Shown here: piece after piece, positions 63,604 to 64,000 of the stretch | How positions within the stretch are numbered: position 1 is the stretch's first letter | How the letters are laid out: each line of letters begins with the position of its first letter | Assembly (NCBI GenBank): GCA_963942565.1 | Contig: OZ012689.1 | Location: 19,760,380 to 19,824,379, forward strand | Length of the DNA: 64,000 bases | From: Maea johnstoni | Taxonomy: Eukaryota; Annelida; Polychaeta; Spionida; Magelonidae | Reading direction: 5' to 3' | The notes under the pieces: model-generated | The model's database searches: none | The model's input: only the letters and a program-made list of their open reading frames with translations | What the model was told of the DNA's origin: nothing | Program-made: the position numbers and the translations under genes

Positions 63604-64000
63604 CTGCAATAAATACAAACACATGTTATAGATGTGGTAAAAGGTATCGAACAAAGAGAAAAGTACATAGAAAGCATATGGGAGTATTTGAAGTCAACTT
63701 ATTACTTCTAACTAGGAAGGAAAGAAGATATGTTTATGTGTTGTTAAAAGAAGCCAAGTATCAAAACAAATATTGTGCATTTATGCAGTATTGTTATTCA
63801 TTGTGATTTGTCAAAAGCTATTTACTTGTATATTAAGGCAGTTAGAGTGTGATTGTATGCACTAATCAATATTATTTATCAAAAGTATCCAAGTCTCAAA
63901 ACACACATTATATGATGTTATGCATTGCCTGAATTCATTCATTACTCTCAAAGAATTCATGCTGAGCAAATATAGGCATTTAAAAAAAAGAACTGCCTTA
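63604..64000 (-). other. Last intron of the P450 gene (part)
   Basis: No further P450 exon is recognisable up to the right edge, so this is the 3' part of the last intron. The acceptor TTGTATTTATTGCAG marks its end. Confidence 0.75.

Noticed and set aside
63366-63806. 146-codon plus-strand frame over the P450 exon
   Set aside because: Antisense shadow of a clear P450 haem-loop exon and its intron.

Overview
The window is animal nuclear DNA: split genes with GT-AG introns, AT-rich non-coding sequence, microsatellites, very many short DNA-transposon relics and one assembly gap. The Vangl protein and the CYP2-type last exon place it in a metazoan. Codon use, single compact Vangl exons and the mix of hAT and piggyBac MITEs suggest an invertebrate (amphioxus, hemichordate, echinoderm or a lophotrochozoan). 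The species cannot be fixed from the sequence alone.

Two genes are certain, both on the minus strand. (1) Vangl (Van Gogh/Strabismus), the four-pass planar cell polarity protein, lies at 7695-12792 as only two coding exons (11625-12792, then 7695-8122), encoding about 531 residues and ending in the PDZ ligand ETSV. A splice acceptor at 12853/12854 inside the 5' UTR shows that at least one more non-coding exon lies at higher coordinates. A good donor near 58878 in a CpG-richer stretch is one candidate, and a CRE-bearing stretch at 13.6-14.3 kb is another possible promoter. (2) The last exon of a CYP2-clan cytochrome P450 lies at 63425-63603. The rest of that gene is beyond the right edge. Between them, 13-63 kb appears to be Vangl intron 1 and/or intergenic DNA. 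A possible TOG/HEAT-like orphan exon lies at 39905-40156.

Most of the rest is repeats. I distinguish: piggyBac-like MITE family P1 (TTAA target, ends CCCTT, about 200 bp, 14 near-complete copies); family P2 (TTAA, ends CCCATTCATGC, a large internal palindrome); hAT-like families C and D, which share the end CAGGG(T/A)CTTAGCCAG, some with clean 8-bp target duplications; hAT-like family E (CAGGGCTCGAAATTA) with another hAT nested in it; an unrelated hAT at 47095-47551 with two internal hairpins; tRNA-derived SINEs; a higher-order tandem array of tRNA-like monomers; and several satellites and recent tandem duplications. Gene-regulatory candidates include RFX X-box motifs, CTCF-like motifs, two perfect CREs and an octamer.

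The most unusual observations are: three successive tandem copies of the 3' splice site of the Vangl last exon, where use of either upstream copy runs into the same TGA; and five copies of hAT family C that lie between direct repeats of about 20 to 100 bp of otherwise non-element sequence, often abutting the element ends, whereas other copies of the same family have ordinary 8-bp duplications.
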